DNA of 64,000 nucleotides from Streptomyces sp. NK08204 (GTDB lineage Bacteria > Actinomycetota > Actinomycetes > Streptomycetales > Streptomycetaceae): positions 62,001-126,000 of the forward strand of contig NZ_JAINVF010000012.1 of the NCBI RefSeq assembly GCF_020400585.1, written 5' to 3'. The translations under genes were made by a program, and so were the position numbers. Below the pieces are notes generated by a model, which had not been told where the DNA came from, searched no databases, and saw nothing but the letters and a program-made list of their open reading frames with translations. This document shows positions 25,304-34,132 of the stretch, piece by piece (the stretch's first letter is position 1; each line of letters opens with the position of its first letter).

Positions 25304-25344
25304 TTCTGGTGTTGGAAACAACAAACGACCAACGGGAGACCACG

Positions 25345-26010
25345 ATGCAGAAGTTCGCCACCCCCGCCCCGATCTCCGTCGTCCTGGCCATCCCCGCCGG
25401 GCGCGTCCAGTTCATCGCCGCCGACCGTGCCGACACCACCGTCGAGGTCCTGCCCGCCAACCCCTCCAAGAGCCGCGACGTCCAGACCGCCGAACAGGCC
25501 ACCGTCGCCTACGCCGACGGCCTCCTGCGGATCAGCACCCCCGAGCCCGGGAACAAGCTCTTCGGCCCTTCCGGATCCCTGGAGGTCACCGTCCAACTGC
25601 CCGCCGGCTCCCGCATCGAGGGCAGGGCCGCCGGCTCCGAACTCCGCGGTGTCGGCCGCCTCGGCGACGTCGTCTTCGACGGCGCGTATCGCCGGATCAA
25701 GATCGATGAGGCCGCGAGCGTCCGCCTCACTGCGATCGACGGTGACGTCGAGGTCGGCCGACTGGGAGGCGCCGCGGAGATCAGCACCGCGAGGGGCGAC
25801 ATCCGGATCAACGAAGCCGTGCGCGGCACGGTCGTGCTCCGCACCCAGTCCGGCGACATCACGGTCGCCGCCGCCGTCGGCGTCTCGGCCGCCCTGGACG
25901 CCGGCACCGGCTACGGCCGCATCAGCAACGCCCTCAAGAACGACGGCACCGCCGATGTGGACATCCGCGCCACCACCTCCCACGGCGACATCACCGCCCG
26001 CAGCCTCTGA
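25345..26010 (+). CDS. DUF4097 family beta-strand repeat protein
   Basis: A 221-residue all-beta protein whose second half is made of short repeating strands (LTAIDGDVEVGRLGGAAEIS then TARGDIRINEAVRGTVVLRT), each with the D-G/S-G-D-I/V turn that marks DUF4097 (toastrack/adhesin-like) proteins. There is no signal peptide or membrane helix, so it is predicted cytoplasmic. The family is linked to envelope-stress and regulatory modules, but the biochemical role is not established. ATG at 25345 follows GGGAG; an ATG 12 codons earlier lacks a site. It is expressed divergently from the MarR-type regulator and is the obvious target. Confidence 0.92.
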   Translation: MQKFATPAPISVVLAIPAGRVQFIAADRADTTVEVLPANPSKSRDVQTAEQATVAYADGLLRISTPEPGNKLFGPSGSLEVTVQLPAGSRIEGRAAGSELRGVGRLGDVVFDGAYRRIKIDEAASVRLTAIDGDVEVGRLGGAAEISTARGDIRINEAVRGTVVLRTQSGDITVAAAVGVSAALDAGTGYGRISNALKNDGTADVDIRATTSHGDITARSL

Positions 26011-26373
26011 AGGAGCGGAAACGGGAAGGTCCGGCCGGTCCACCGGTCGGCCCACCGGTCGAAGTCCCTTGCCGGTCGGCGCGGATGACGCGAGCGTCCG
26101 TCCCGGCGTCCGGCGGACGGTTCCCTCGCGGCCGCCGTCCGGTACGCCGGGGGCCGTTCGCGCGGCCAGGGGTGTGGACCGGGCGGTGCCGGTGGGCCGG
26201 TCCTGTGGAGGAGCGGGCTGTTCCGGATCCGGGCCCCGCCCGCTCCGGTCCGCTGCGGGTGCCGGACCCTCCGGGCGCGCTGCCCTGCCCGGTCCATGCC
26301 CGCAATCCCGCCTGCCCGGACCCAGGGCCAGCCGACTTCGACAACGACGCGGTGCGCACGGTACTCATGTGAC
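26011..26373. other. Intergenic stretch of about 360 bases before the sixth kinase
   Basis: No gene is supported. Two copies of CACCGGTC lie near 26040-26061. TTCGAC (26337-26342) and TACTCA (26362-26367) could be a promoter placing transcription start on the A of the kinase ATG at 26374, which would make that mRNA leaderless. Confidence 0.45.
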
Positions 26374-27270
26374 ATGACTGCAGACGGCGAACACCCGGCC
26401 GACGGACGTCTGATCGGCGGGCGCTACCGGCTCGCCGAACGGATCGGGGCCGGGCCGACCGGAACCGTCTGGCGGGCCCGGGACGAACAGGGGCAACGCG
26501 ACGTCGCCGTCAAGCAGCCGGTCCTGCCCGGCGATTGCGCCGACGAGGAGAGCCAGCGGTTCGCACATCGGCTCTCCACGGAGGCGCGGGCCGCGGCCCG
26601 GGTGCGGCACGCCTCGGCCGTCGCCGTGCACGACGTCGTCATGGAGGAGAACGGACTCCCCTGGATCGTCATGGAGTTGGTGGCGGGCGAGTCCCTCCGG
26701 GAGATCCTGCGGCGCGGACCCCTTCCGCCCGTCGAGGCCGCGCGGATCGGGCTCGCCGTTCTCGGCGCGCTGCGCGCCGCCCACGCCGTCGGCATCGTGC
26801 ACCGGGACATCAAGCCCTCCAACGTACTGGTCGAGTCCGGCACCGGACGGGTCGTCGTCACCGACTTCGGGATCGGGGACGGGCACGCCGAGGACGCCCC
26901 CGCCGGATTCGTCGCGCCGGAGCGGGCCGCGGGACGCGGCACCGCCGGTCCGGCCTCCGACCTGTGGTCGCTGGGCGCGCTGCTGAGTGCCGCGACGGGT
27001 GACGCGGACACCGGACAGCTGGCGCCGCTGCTCACCCGGCTGCACGAGCCGCTCCCCGAGGCGCGGCCGAACGCGGAGGAGGTCGCGGAGTCACTCGCGC
27101 AGTACCTCGGCTTCACCACCGTGGAGACCCTCACCGAAGCCACGGAAACCAGGGAGTCGGCCCCCGCGCCCGTCCCCGCTCCGCTACCCGTCACCCCACC
27201 GCAGCCCCGCCGCCGCACCCCCCTGGCCGCCCTCACGCTCCTCCTCGCGAAGAAACCCGGAACCGAGTGA
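26374..27270 (+). CDS. Soluble Ser/Thr protein kinase with truncated activation loop
   Basis: A 298-residue kinase. The catalytic motifs are present: G-A-G-P-T-G-T-V, VAVKQP, V-H-R-D-I-K-P-S-N and T-D-F-G. The segment between D-F-G and A-P-E is only about 15 residues (GIGDGHAEDAPAGFV) and has no Thr or Ser, whereas the neighbours have over 30 with several Thr. The C-lobe is short and ends in a Pro-rich tail. No membrane helix or external domain exists, unlike the upstream five. It may be constitutively active, regulated by partners, or inactive. There is no ribosome binding site, and a -10-like TACTCA at the right distance suggests a leaderless mRNA. A strong terminator follows. Confidence 0.93.
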   Translation: MTADGEHPADGRLIGGRYRLAERIGAGPTGTVWRARDEQGQRDVAVKQPVLPGDCADEESQRFAHRLSTEARAAARVRHASAVAVHDVVMEENGLPWIVMELVAGESLREILRRGPLPPVEAARIGLAVLGALRAAHAVGIVHRDIKPSNVLVESGTGRVVVTDFGIGDGHAEDAPAGFVAPERAAGRGTAGPASDLWSLGALLSAATGDADTGQLAPLLTRLHEPLPEARPNAEEVAESLAQYLGFTTVETLTEATETRESAPAPVPAPLPVTPPQPRRRTPLAALTLLLAKKPGTE

Positions 27271-27282
27271 TCGTCACCCGGC

Positions 27283-27306
27283 AACGCCCCTGATCAGGGC
27301 GTTTCT
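27283..27306 (+). terminator. Rho-independent terminator after the sixth kinase
   Basis: AACGCCC (27283-27289) and GGGCGTT (27297-27303) form a perfect stem around CTGATCA, followed by TCTT. Confidence 0.85.
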
Positions 27307-27307
27307 T

Positions 27308-27323
27308 GCCAGTGATCACTGGC
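27308..27323. promoter_or_regulatory. Perfect 16-base palindrome upstream of the aldehyde dehydrogenase
   Basis: GCCAGTGATCACTGGC is fully self-complementary. It lies 39 bases upstream of the predicted -35 box of the next gene and directly after a terminator. An operator for a dimeric regulator is the likely role; the regulator is not adjacent. Confidence 0.55.
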
Positions 27324-27361
27324 GACATGTGAGCGGTCCGTGAATCGTCATTACCGACGGG

Positions 27362-27390
27362 TACACAAACCCTCCGCTCGGGCATACCCT
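27362..27390 (+). promoter_or_regulatory. Predicted leaderless promoter of the succinate-semialdehyde dehydrogenase
   Basis: TACACA (27362-27367) and TACCCT (27385-27390) are 17 bases apart, and the ATG follows seven bases after the -10 box with no ribosome binding site between. Confidence 0.55.
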
Positions 27391-27397
27391 GCGCGTC

Positions 27398-29011
27398 ATG
27401 ACGGACTCGCAGGCCAAGGACAGCACCGGCACCAACCCGCTCGCGCCCACCCCCCAGGGCGCCCGCACCGCCGCCGACGTGGTCACCCCGGAACTGGTGG
27501 CGCAGCTCACGAAGGGGGTCGTCGGTTCCGGACGCACCGCCAATCACACGCCGTTCACCGGCGAGAAGCTGGCCGAGCTGCCCGAGTCCACCCCCGAGGA
27601 CGTCCTTCGGGCGTTCGAGGCGGCCCGCACCGCGCAGGCCGTGTGGGAGAAGACGCCGGTACGACAGCGGGCCGCGGTGCTGCTGCGCTTCCACGACCTG
27701 CTGCTGGAGCGGCAGGCGGAGGTCCTCGACCTCGTCCAGCTGGAGACCGGCAAGGCCCGGCTGCACGCGCACGAGGAGGTGCAGGCCGTCGCCGTCGCCG
27801 CCCGCCACTACGGCCGCCGGGCCGCCGCCTACCTCCGGCCGAAGCGGCACACCGGTGCCATCCCGGCGCTGACGAAGGTCACCGAACTGCGCCACCCGCG
27901 TGGTGTGGTGGGTCAGATCGCCCCGTGGAACTACCCGCTGGAGCTGTCGGTCGGCGACGCGCTGCCCGCCTTCGTCTCCGGCAACGCGGTCGTGATGAAG
28001 CCGGACACGGAGACCTGTCTGACCGCTCTGTGGGCGCGCGACCTGCTCATCGAGGCCGGCCTGCCCGAAGGCGTCTTCCAGGTCGTCCTCGGCGAGGGAC
28101 CGGTCGTCGGCCCGGAGGTCGTCAAGCACGCCGACTACGTCTCCTTCACCGGATCCACCCGCACCGGCCGCGAGGTCGCCACCGGCGCCGCCTCCCGCCT
28201 GGTCGGTGTGTCCCTCGAACTCGGCGGCAAGAACGCCATGCTGGTGCTCGACGACGCCGACATCGAGAAGGCCGCCGCCGGCGCGGTCCGCGCCTGCTTC
28301 TCCTCCGCCGGCCAACTCTGCATCTCCATCGAGCGGCTGTACGTCCACGAGTCCGTCGCCGACGCCTTCCTGGAGCGCTTCGCCGCCCGCACCCGGGCCA
28401 TGCGACTGGGCAACTCCCTCGCCTACGGCGCCGACATGGGCTCGCTGGTCGGCGAACGCCAGCTGAAGAACGTCGAACGGCACGTGGAGGAGGCCGTCGC
28501 CAAGGGCGCGAAGGTGATCGCCGGCGGCGTGGCCCGCCCGGACGTCGGCCCGTACTTCTTCGAGCCGACCATCCTCGACGGTGTCGAGGACTCCATGGCC
28601 GTGTGCGAGGAGGAGACCTTCGGTCCGGTCGTCTCCGTCTACCGCTTCAAGAGCGACGACGAGGCGGTCGAGCGCGCCAACGCCACGCCGTACGGACTGA
28701 ACGCGTCCGTGTGGACGACCAGCGCCCGCCGCGCCATGGACATCGCCTCCCGGCTGCGCACCGGCACGGTCAACGTCAACGAGGGCTACGCCCCCGCCTA
28801 CGGCAGCGTCCAGTCCCCGATGGGCGGCATGAAGGACTCCGGTCTGGGCCGCCGCCACGGCTCCGAGGGCATCCTCAAGTACACCGAGGCGCAGACGGTG
28901 GCCCGGCAGCGGTTGCTGCCGATGGCCCCTTCGCTGGGCATGGACGACGAGAAGTACGCCCAGTTCATGAGCCGCAGTCTTCGGCTCATGAAGGCGTTCC
29001 GGTTCCGCTAG
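27398..29011 (+). CDS. Succinate-semialdehyde dehydrogenase (NADP+ type)
   Basis: A 537-residue aldehyde dehydrogenase. The substrate-channel and NAD(P) segments include GQIAPWNYPLELSVGDALPA and F-T-G-S-T-R-T-G. The general base Glu is in LELGGKN (near 273) and the catalytic Cys in S-A-G-Q-L-C-I-S (near 307). The length, the 40-residue N-terminal extension and SAGQLCIS match actinobacterial succinic semialdehyde dehydrogenases (GabD2 type), which convert succinate semialdehyde to succinate and so link GABA degradation to the TCA cycle. Other aliphatic aldehydes are possible substrates. The GMC oxidoreductase lies 55 bases downstream and may share its transcript. Confidence 0.92.
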   Translation: MTDSQAKDSTGTNPLAPTPQGARTAADVVTPELVAQLTKGVVGSGRTANHTPFTGEKLAELPESTPEDVLRAFEAARTAQAVWEKTPVRQRAAVLLRFHDLLLERQAEVLDLVQLETGKARLHAHEEVQAVAVAARHYGRRAAAYLRPKRHTGAIPALTKVTELRHPRGVVGQIAPWNYPLELSVGDALPAFVSGNAVVMKPDTETCLTALWARDLLIEAGLPEGVFQVVLGEGPVVGPEVVKHADYVSFTGSTRTGREVATGAASRLVGVSLELGGKNAMLVLDDADIEKAAAGAVRACFSSAGQLCISIERLYVHESVADAFLERFAARTRAMRLGNSLAYGADMGSLVGERQLKNVERHVEEAVAKGAKVIAGGVARPDVGPYFFEPTILDGVEDSMAVCEEETFGPVVSVYRFKSDDEAVERANATPYGLNASVWTTSARRAMDIASRLRTGTVNVNEGYAPAYGSVQSPMGGMKDSGLGRRHGSEGILKYTEAQTVARQRLLPMAPSLGMDDEKYAQFMSRSLRLMKAFRFR

Positions 29012-29066
29012 CCAACCCCGTTCGCACGTCTGGGCAAGTCCCGACGAGTCTCGACAAGGAGCGCAC

Positions 29067-30872
29067 GTGTCGCAGGAGAAGTCTGTCCAGGCCGGGGACG
29101 AGGACGGGTACGACTACGACGTCATCGTGGTCGGATCGGGGTTCGGCGGCTCGGTGTCCGCCCTCCGGCTCACCGAGAAGGGATACCGGGTCGGTGTCCT
29201 CGAAGCCGGGCGCCGCTTCACCCGCGAGTCCCTCCCGAAGAACTCGTGGGACCTGAAGAACTACCTCTGGGCGCCGAGACTCGGCATGTACGGCATCCAG
29301 CGCATCCATCTGCTGGGCAACGTCATGGTGCTGGCAGGCGCGGGAGTGGGCGGCGGCTCGCTCAACTACGCCAACACCCTCTACGTACCGCCGAAGCCGT
29401 TCTTCGAGGACCCGCAGTGGCGGGACATCACCGACTGGCAGGAGGAGCTGAAGCCGTACTACGACCAGGCTCAGCGCATGCTCGGCGTCCGGCTCAACCC
29501 CACCATGACCCCCTCCGACGTGCACCTGAAGGCGGCGGCACAGCGGATGGGCTTCGGCGACACCTTCCACATGGCGCCGGTCGGCGTGTTCTTCGGGGAC
29601 GGCGAGGACGCCGACGGGAAGACGAAGGCCAGGCCGGGCGGGGAGGTCCCCGACCCGTACTTCGGCGGGGCGGGGCCCGCGCGCAGGGCGTGCACCGAGT
29701 GCGGCGAGTGCATGACCGGCTGCCGGCACGGCGCGAAGAACACCCTCAACGAGAACTACCTGTACCTCGCCGAGAAGGCGGGCGCGGTGGTCCACCCGAT
29801 GACCACGGTCGTCTCCGTCACGGACGACTCGCGGGGCGGGTACGCGGTGGCGACCCTGCCGACGCACCAGAAGAAGAAGGGCAAGGGGCGGATCTTCACC
29901 GCGCGCAGGGTCGTCCTGGCGGCCGGCACCTACGGCACGCAGACGCTGCTGCACCGCATGAAGGCCGGCGGTCAGCTGCCGTACCTCTCCGTCCGGCTCG
30001 GCGACCTGACCCGCACCAACTCCGAGGCGCTGGTGGGCGCGCAGACCGACAACCGGCGCTACCGCAAGGCGCACGGCACACCGAAGGTCGACTTCACGCA
30101 GGGCGTGGCCATCACCTCCTCCGTGCACCCGGACGAGAACACCCACATCGAGCCGGTCCGTTACGGCAAGGGATCCAACTCGATGGGCGGTCTGACCGTC
30201 CTGCAGGTGCCGTACGCCGAGGGCTCCTCCCGGGCCCTGGGGTTCCTGGCGAACGCGGTCCGGCACCCGTTGCTGGTCCTGCGCTCCCTGTCCAACCGGC
30301 GCTGGTCGGAGCGGACCATCATCGGCCTGCTCATGCAGTCGCTGGACAACTCGCTGACGACGTACCTGAAACCCGGCGGAGTCGGCAAGGGCCTGCTGAC
30401 CGCCCGGCAGGGCCACGGCGCCCCGAACCCCACGCAGATCAAGGCGGCCACCGAGGCCGCCTCCGCGATCGCCGCCGAGATCAACGGCTTCGCGGGCAGC
30501 AACGTCGGCGAACTGATGGGCACGCCGCTCACCGCGCACTTCCTGGGCGGCTGTCCCATCGGCGACTCCGCGGAGCACGGGGTGATCGACCCTTACCACC
30601 GCCTCTACGGTCACCCGGGCATCTCGGTGGTGGACGGCGCGGCGGTCTCGGCGAACCTGGGCGTGAACCCGTCGCTGACGATCACCGCCCAGGCCGAGCG
30701 GGCCATGGCGTACTGGCCGAACAAGGGCGAGGCGGACCCGCGTCCGGCGCCCGGAGCGGCGTACGAGCGGCTCAAGCCGGTGGAGCCGCGCAACCCGGCG
30801 GTCCCGCCGGAGGCGTTCGGCGCGCTGCGGCTGCCGTTCCTGGGGATGCCGGCGGTACCGCCCAAGCAGTGA
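29067..30872 (+). CDS. GMC family oxidoreductase, ChoD-like
   Basis: A 601-residue FAD-dependent glucose-methanol-choline oxidoreductase. The FAD motif G-S-G-F-G-G is at 23-28, and the C-terminal GMC_C domain carries H-F-L-G-G-C-P-I-G-D and the N-P-S-L-T-I-T-A-Q signature. A cluster-like cysteine series C-T-E-C-G-E-C-M-T-G-C occurs near residues 209-219. M. tuberculosis ChoD, annotated as cholesterol oxidase, has the same genomic place near guaB2-guaB3, but ordinary sterol oxidases lack this Cys series, so the sterol activity is doubtful. GTG at 29067 has AAGGAG upstream. It probably shares a transcript with the aldehyde dehydrogenase. Confidence 0.92.
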   Translation: MSQEKSVQAGDEDGYDYDVIVVGSGFGGSVSALRLTEKGYRVGVLEAGRRFTRESLPKNSWDLKNYLWAPRLGMYGIQRIHLLGNVMVLAGAGVGGGSLNYANTLYVPPKPFFEDPQWRDITDWQEELKPYYDQAQRMLGVRLNPTMTPSDVHLKAAAQRMGFGDTFHMAPVGVFFGDGEDADGKTKARPGGEVPDPYFGGAGPARRACTECGECMTGCRHGAKNTLNENYLYLAEKAGAVVHPMTTVVSVTDDSRGGYAVATLPTHQKKKGKGRIFTARRVVLAAGTYGTQTLLHRMKAGGQLPYLSVRLGDLTRTNSEALVGAQTDNRRYRKAHGTPKVDFTQGVAITSSVHPDENTHIEPVRYGKGSNSMGGLTVLQVPYAEGSSRALGFLANAVRHPLLVLRSLSNRRWSERTIIGLLMQSLDNSLTTYLKPGGVGKGLLTARQGHGAPNPTQIKAATEAASAIAAEINGFAGSNVGELMGTPLTAHFLGGCPIGDSAEHGVIDPYHRLYGHPGISVVDGAAVSANLGVNPSLTITAQAERAMAYWPNKGEADPRPAPGAAYERLKPVEPRNPAVPPEAFGALRLPFLGMPAVPPKQ

Positions 30873-30884
30873 GCGCACATGACG

Positions 30885-30925
30885 GAGGGACCTGCATCCC
30901 CCTCCGAACGCAGGTCCCTCGCTTG
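30885..30925 (+). terminator. Strong hairpin terminator after the GMC oxidoreductase
   Basis: GAGGGACCTGC (30885-30895) and GCAGGTCCCTC (30910-30920) are a perfect 11-base stem, followed by GCTTGTT. Confidence 0.85.
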
Positions 30926-30929
30926 TTCC

Positions 30930-31502
30930 GGTTCTTGCCGTCGTAGCGTCTGCTCGATCCGGTAGCAGGTTTGATCAACGGAGGAGCCAAAGGGTTGTGC
31001 GTCCGCACGGGAATGTCGTGTGGCGTGAGTCACATGAGTGTGGAGGGGTGTGGGGGCGCGGCGAAGGGCCCCGCGCAAGTGAGGCCGCGGGGCCCTTCTT
31101 CCGTCAGCAGCGGCGTCAGAGCAGCGCCGGTGCCCGGGTGCGGCGCCGGGGTCTGCGCCGCTTGCTCTGTGTGCTCCGGATGTGCCCTGGGGGAGTGCCT
31201 GGCACTGTGTATGTGTGCGGTTTTCCGGCGGTCGGCCCCGGGCGTCCCCGGAGCCGACCGTTCTCTTGGGTGACCGGGCTGCTGTCCCCTGCCGTCCGGT
31301 CACTTCCCTGGAGCGAGGTCCCACGGCGCACGCACCATCCGTACGCCTCATCGCCCCAGTGAGCCACGCGTGGTTCTGTCGGGCCCGCCCCTGGCTGGCA
31401 CGGACATCCCGCTCAACGAAGCGGTCCACGGACCGGTCACGCGCCGTACGGGTGAGAAGGCGTCCGAACACGGATACGGCATGCGGGTGCGAGATACGAC
31501 AC
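30930..31502. other. Intergenic stretch of about 570 bases with a bidirectional hairpin
   Basis: Apart from the hairpin at 31064-31097 I see no supported gene. The small open frames have shadow-like Arg/Pro/Gly translations. GTGT-rich segments near 31150-31215 give the region an odd composition but no recognisable element. Confidence 0.45.
31064..31097. terminator. Bidirectional hairpin terminator
   Basis: AAGGGCCCCGCG (31064-31075) pairs perfectly with CGCGGGGCCCTT (31086-31097), followed by CTTCC on the plus strand and preceded by the complementary arrangement on the other, so it can work in both directions. Confidence 0.8.
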
Positions 31503-31793
31503 TCAGATGCGGCCCCGGCACAGCTCCAGCAGCGTCATCGCGAGCGCCGTACCCGGCTTGCCCAGGGCTTCCCGGTAGCGGCCGAGGATCTCCATCTCAC
31601 GGGAGAGGTGCACGCGCCGCCCGCCCGCGGCGATGCGGGTCTGCTGGACGACGGTGGAGACGGCCATCCGCTCCTGGATGAGGCCGATGATCCGGTCGTC
31701 CAGCGCGTCGATGCGTGCCCGGGCGTCGGCGATCGTGCGGTCCGTGGGGGTGGCGGTCGGCTGTTCCGCGGAGGCGGTGGTCGCGGTGCTCAT
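31503..31793 (-). CDS. Chorismate mutase, AroQ type
   Basis: A 96-residue single-domain AroQ-class chorismate mutase that converts chorismate to prephenate, the branch to phenylalanine and tyrosine. The helix 1 signature IADARARIDALDDRIIGLIQ is followed by ERMAVSTVVQQTRIAAGG, with the Arg positions expected to bind the substrate. There is no signal peptide, so it is cytoplasmic, unlike the secreted type. ATG at 31793 follows GAGGAGCCCCGAC. The upstream region (31794-31976) carries a small leader frame and a perfect terminator hairpin that together look like an attenuator. The gene is divergent from guaA. Confidence 0.93.
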   Translation of the reverse strand: MSTATTASAEQPTATPTDRTIADARARIDALDDRIIGLIQERMAVSTVVQQTRIAAGGRRVHLSREMEILGRYREALGKPGTALAMTLLELCRGRI

Positions 31794-31848
31794 GTCGGGG
31801 CTCCTCGTGAAGGTGGATGCCCTGGAACGGCACGACCCGGAGAAACGA

Positions 31849-31883
31849 CAGGCGCCCCGGGCCTTGTCGGCCCGGGGCGCCTG
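31849..31883 (-). terminator. Attenuator hairpin upstream of the chorismate mutase
   Basis: On the minus strand CAGGCGCCCCGGGCC and GGCCCGGGGCGCCTG form a perfect 15-base stem with a five-base loop, followed by TCGTTTCTCC. It lies 56 bases upstream of the chorismate mutase start and 21 bases after the leader peptide stop, so it terminates inside the leader unless prevented. CGGCCCG in leader codons 14-16 is complementary to CGGGCCG in the 5' arm and loop. Confidence 0.8.
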
Positions 31884-31904
31884 GGAAGTCGCTTGGCGGT
31901 TGGC

Positions 31905-31976
31905 TCAAGCAGCACGACCATGGCAGCCGGCGGGCCGGATGCCATAGGTAAAGACGAAGGTCGAGTGCTTGCGCAT
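31905..31976 (-). CDS. Putative Phe/Tyr leader peptide
   Basis: A 23-codon frame beginning MRKHSTFVFTYGIRPAG and ending in TGA at 31905. Codons 7, 9 and 11 are Phe (TTC), Phe (TTT) and Tyr (TAT). TTT and TAT are very rare in genes of this composition, which suggests that they are kept as slow, sensing codons. A CATACT hexamer ends six bases before the ATG and there is no ribosome binding site, so the leader transcript is probably leaderless. The next codons (GGC ATC CGG CCC GCC GGC TGC C) can fold into a hairpin, and then the terminator follows. The peptide itself need have no function after synthesis. Confidence 0.7.
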   Translation of the reverse strand: MRKHSTFVFTYGIRPAGCHGRAA

Positions 31977-32035
31977 GCGGCCAGTATGCCACGGCACCGT
32001 TTCCCCGTCGGCCGGGTCACCCGCGCCCACCCCGT

Positions 32036-32041
32036 TAGAAT
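32036..32041 (+). promoter_or_regulatory. Predicted -10 element of guaA
   Basis: TAGAAT is 41 bases upstream of the guaA GTG. No convincing -35 hexamer is seen at the usual distance. Confidence 0.45.
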
Positions 32042-32081
32042 CGAAAGCACCGACCCCCGCCCGACCACCAGAAGGCACCCC

Positions 32082-33662
<1,581 letters not shown>

Positions 33663-33699
33663 TCCCCGCTGGGGGAGTGGTCCCGCTCCGCTGTGAAGG

Positions 33700-33954
33700 T
33701 CATGCCCGTTTGAGAGTGCGCACCGGCTCTCCGGGCTTCCAGACCTGGACGACCGGGTACGTGGCGTCCTCGGCGTAGGTCCGCACGACCTCCGTCAGCT
33801 CGGTGCGGAAGAGGTGGAACGGCTGCGGCGGTTCCACCTCTTCGGCGTACGCGGTCCTGGCCGCGCCGCCCCCGGTCCCGTACGCCCGGCCGCTGATCCA
33901 GCTCAGCCGTGACCTGGTGGCCCGGATCCACCACCAGCCGCCGCGGCAGGACAT
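33700..33954 (-). CDS. Conserved hypothetical protein
   Basis: An 84-residue basic, Trp-rich protein (RGGWWWIRATRSRLSWISGR then AEEVEPPQPFHLFRTELTEV) that I recall as a conserved Streptomyces hypothetical beside guaA. No motif, signal peptide or membrane helix is evident. It is convergent with guaA, with 37 bases between the stop codons. ATG at 33954 has no clear ribosome binding site and the frame is open further upstream, so the N-terminus could differ. The function is unknown. Confidence 0.7.
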   Translation of the reverse strand: MSCRGGWWWIRATRSRLSWISGRAYGTGGGAARTAYAEEVEPPQPFHLFRTELTEVVRTYAEDATYPVVQVWKPGEPVRTLKRA

Positions 33955-34030
33955 CAGCCGCGGCGAACCGGCCCCGCTCGGTCGACGCCTGGGCGACCGG
34001 GCCGAGCCGGGTCAACACGGCGCCCCCCAC

Positions 34031-34058
34031 TTCACCCGAACCGACTCGGACGGGTGAA
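34031..34058. promoter_or_regulatory. Inverted repeat upstream of the membrane protein gene
   Basis: TTCACCCG (34031-34038) and CGGGTGAA (34051-34058) are perfect 8-base arms. CTGACA at 34069-34074 and the palindrome TGACGTCA at 34090-34097 lie between it and the gene. It may be an operator or a terminator for upstream minus-strand transcription. Confidence 0.4.
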
Positions 34059-34132
34059 CCCCAGGGGGCTGACATAGGGCACAATTCGCTGACGTCAAAG
34101 GGGAGTTGTCGAGGGGAAGGCGGGCGGCGGGC

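Noticed and set aside
31182..32081. Upstream extension of the guaA frame by 300 codons
   Set aside because: It crosses the chorismate mutase gene, the attenuator and the guaA -10 box. The GTG at 32082 has a ribosome binding site and the usual N-terminus.
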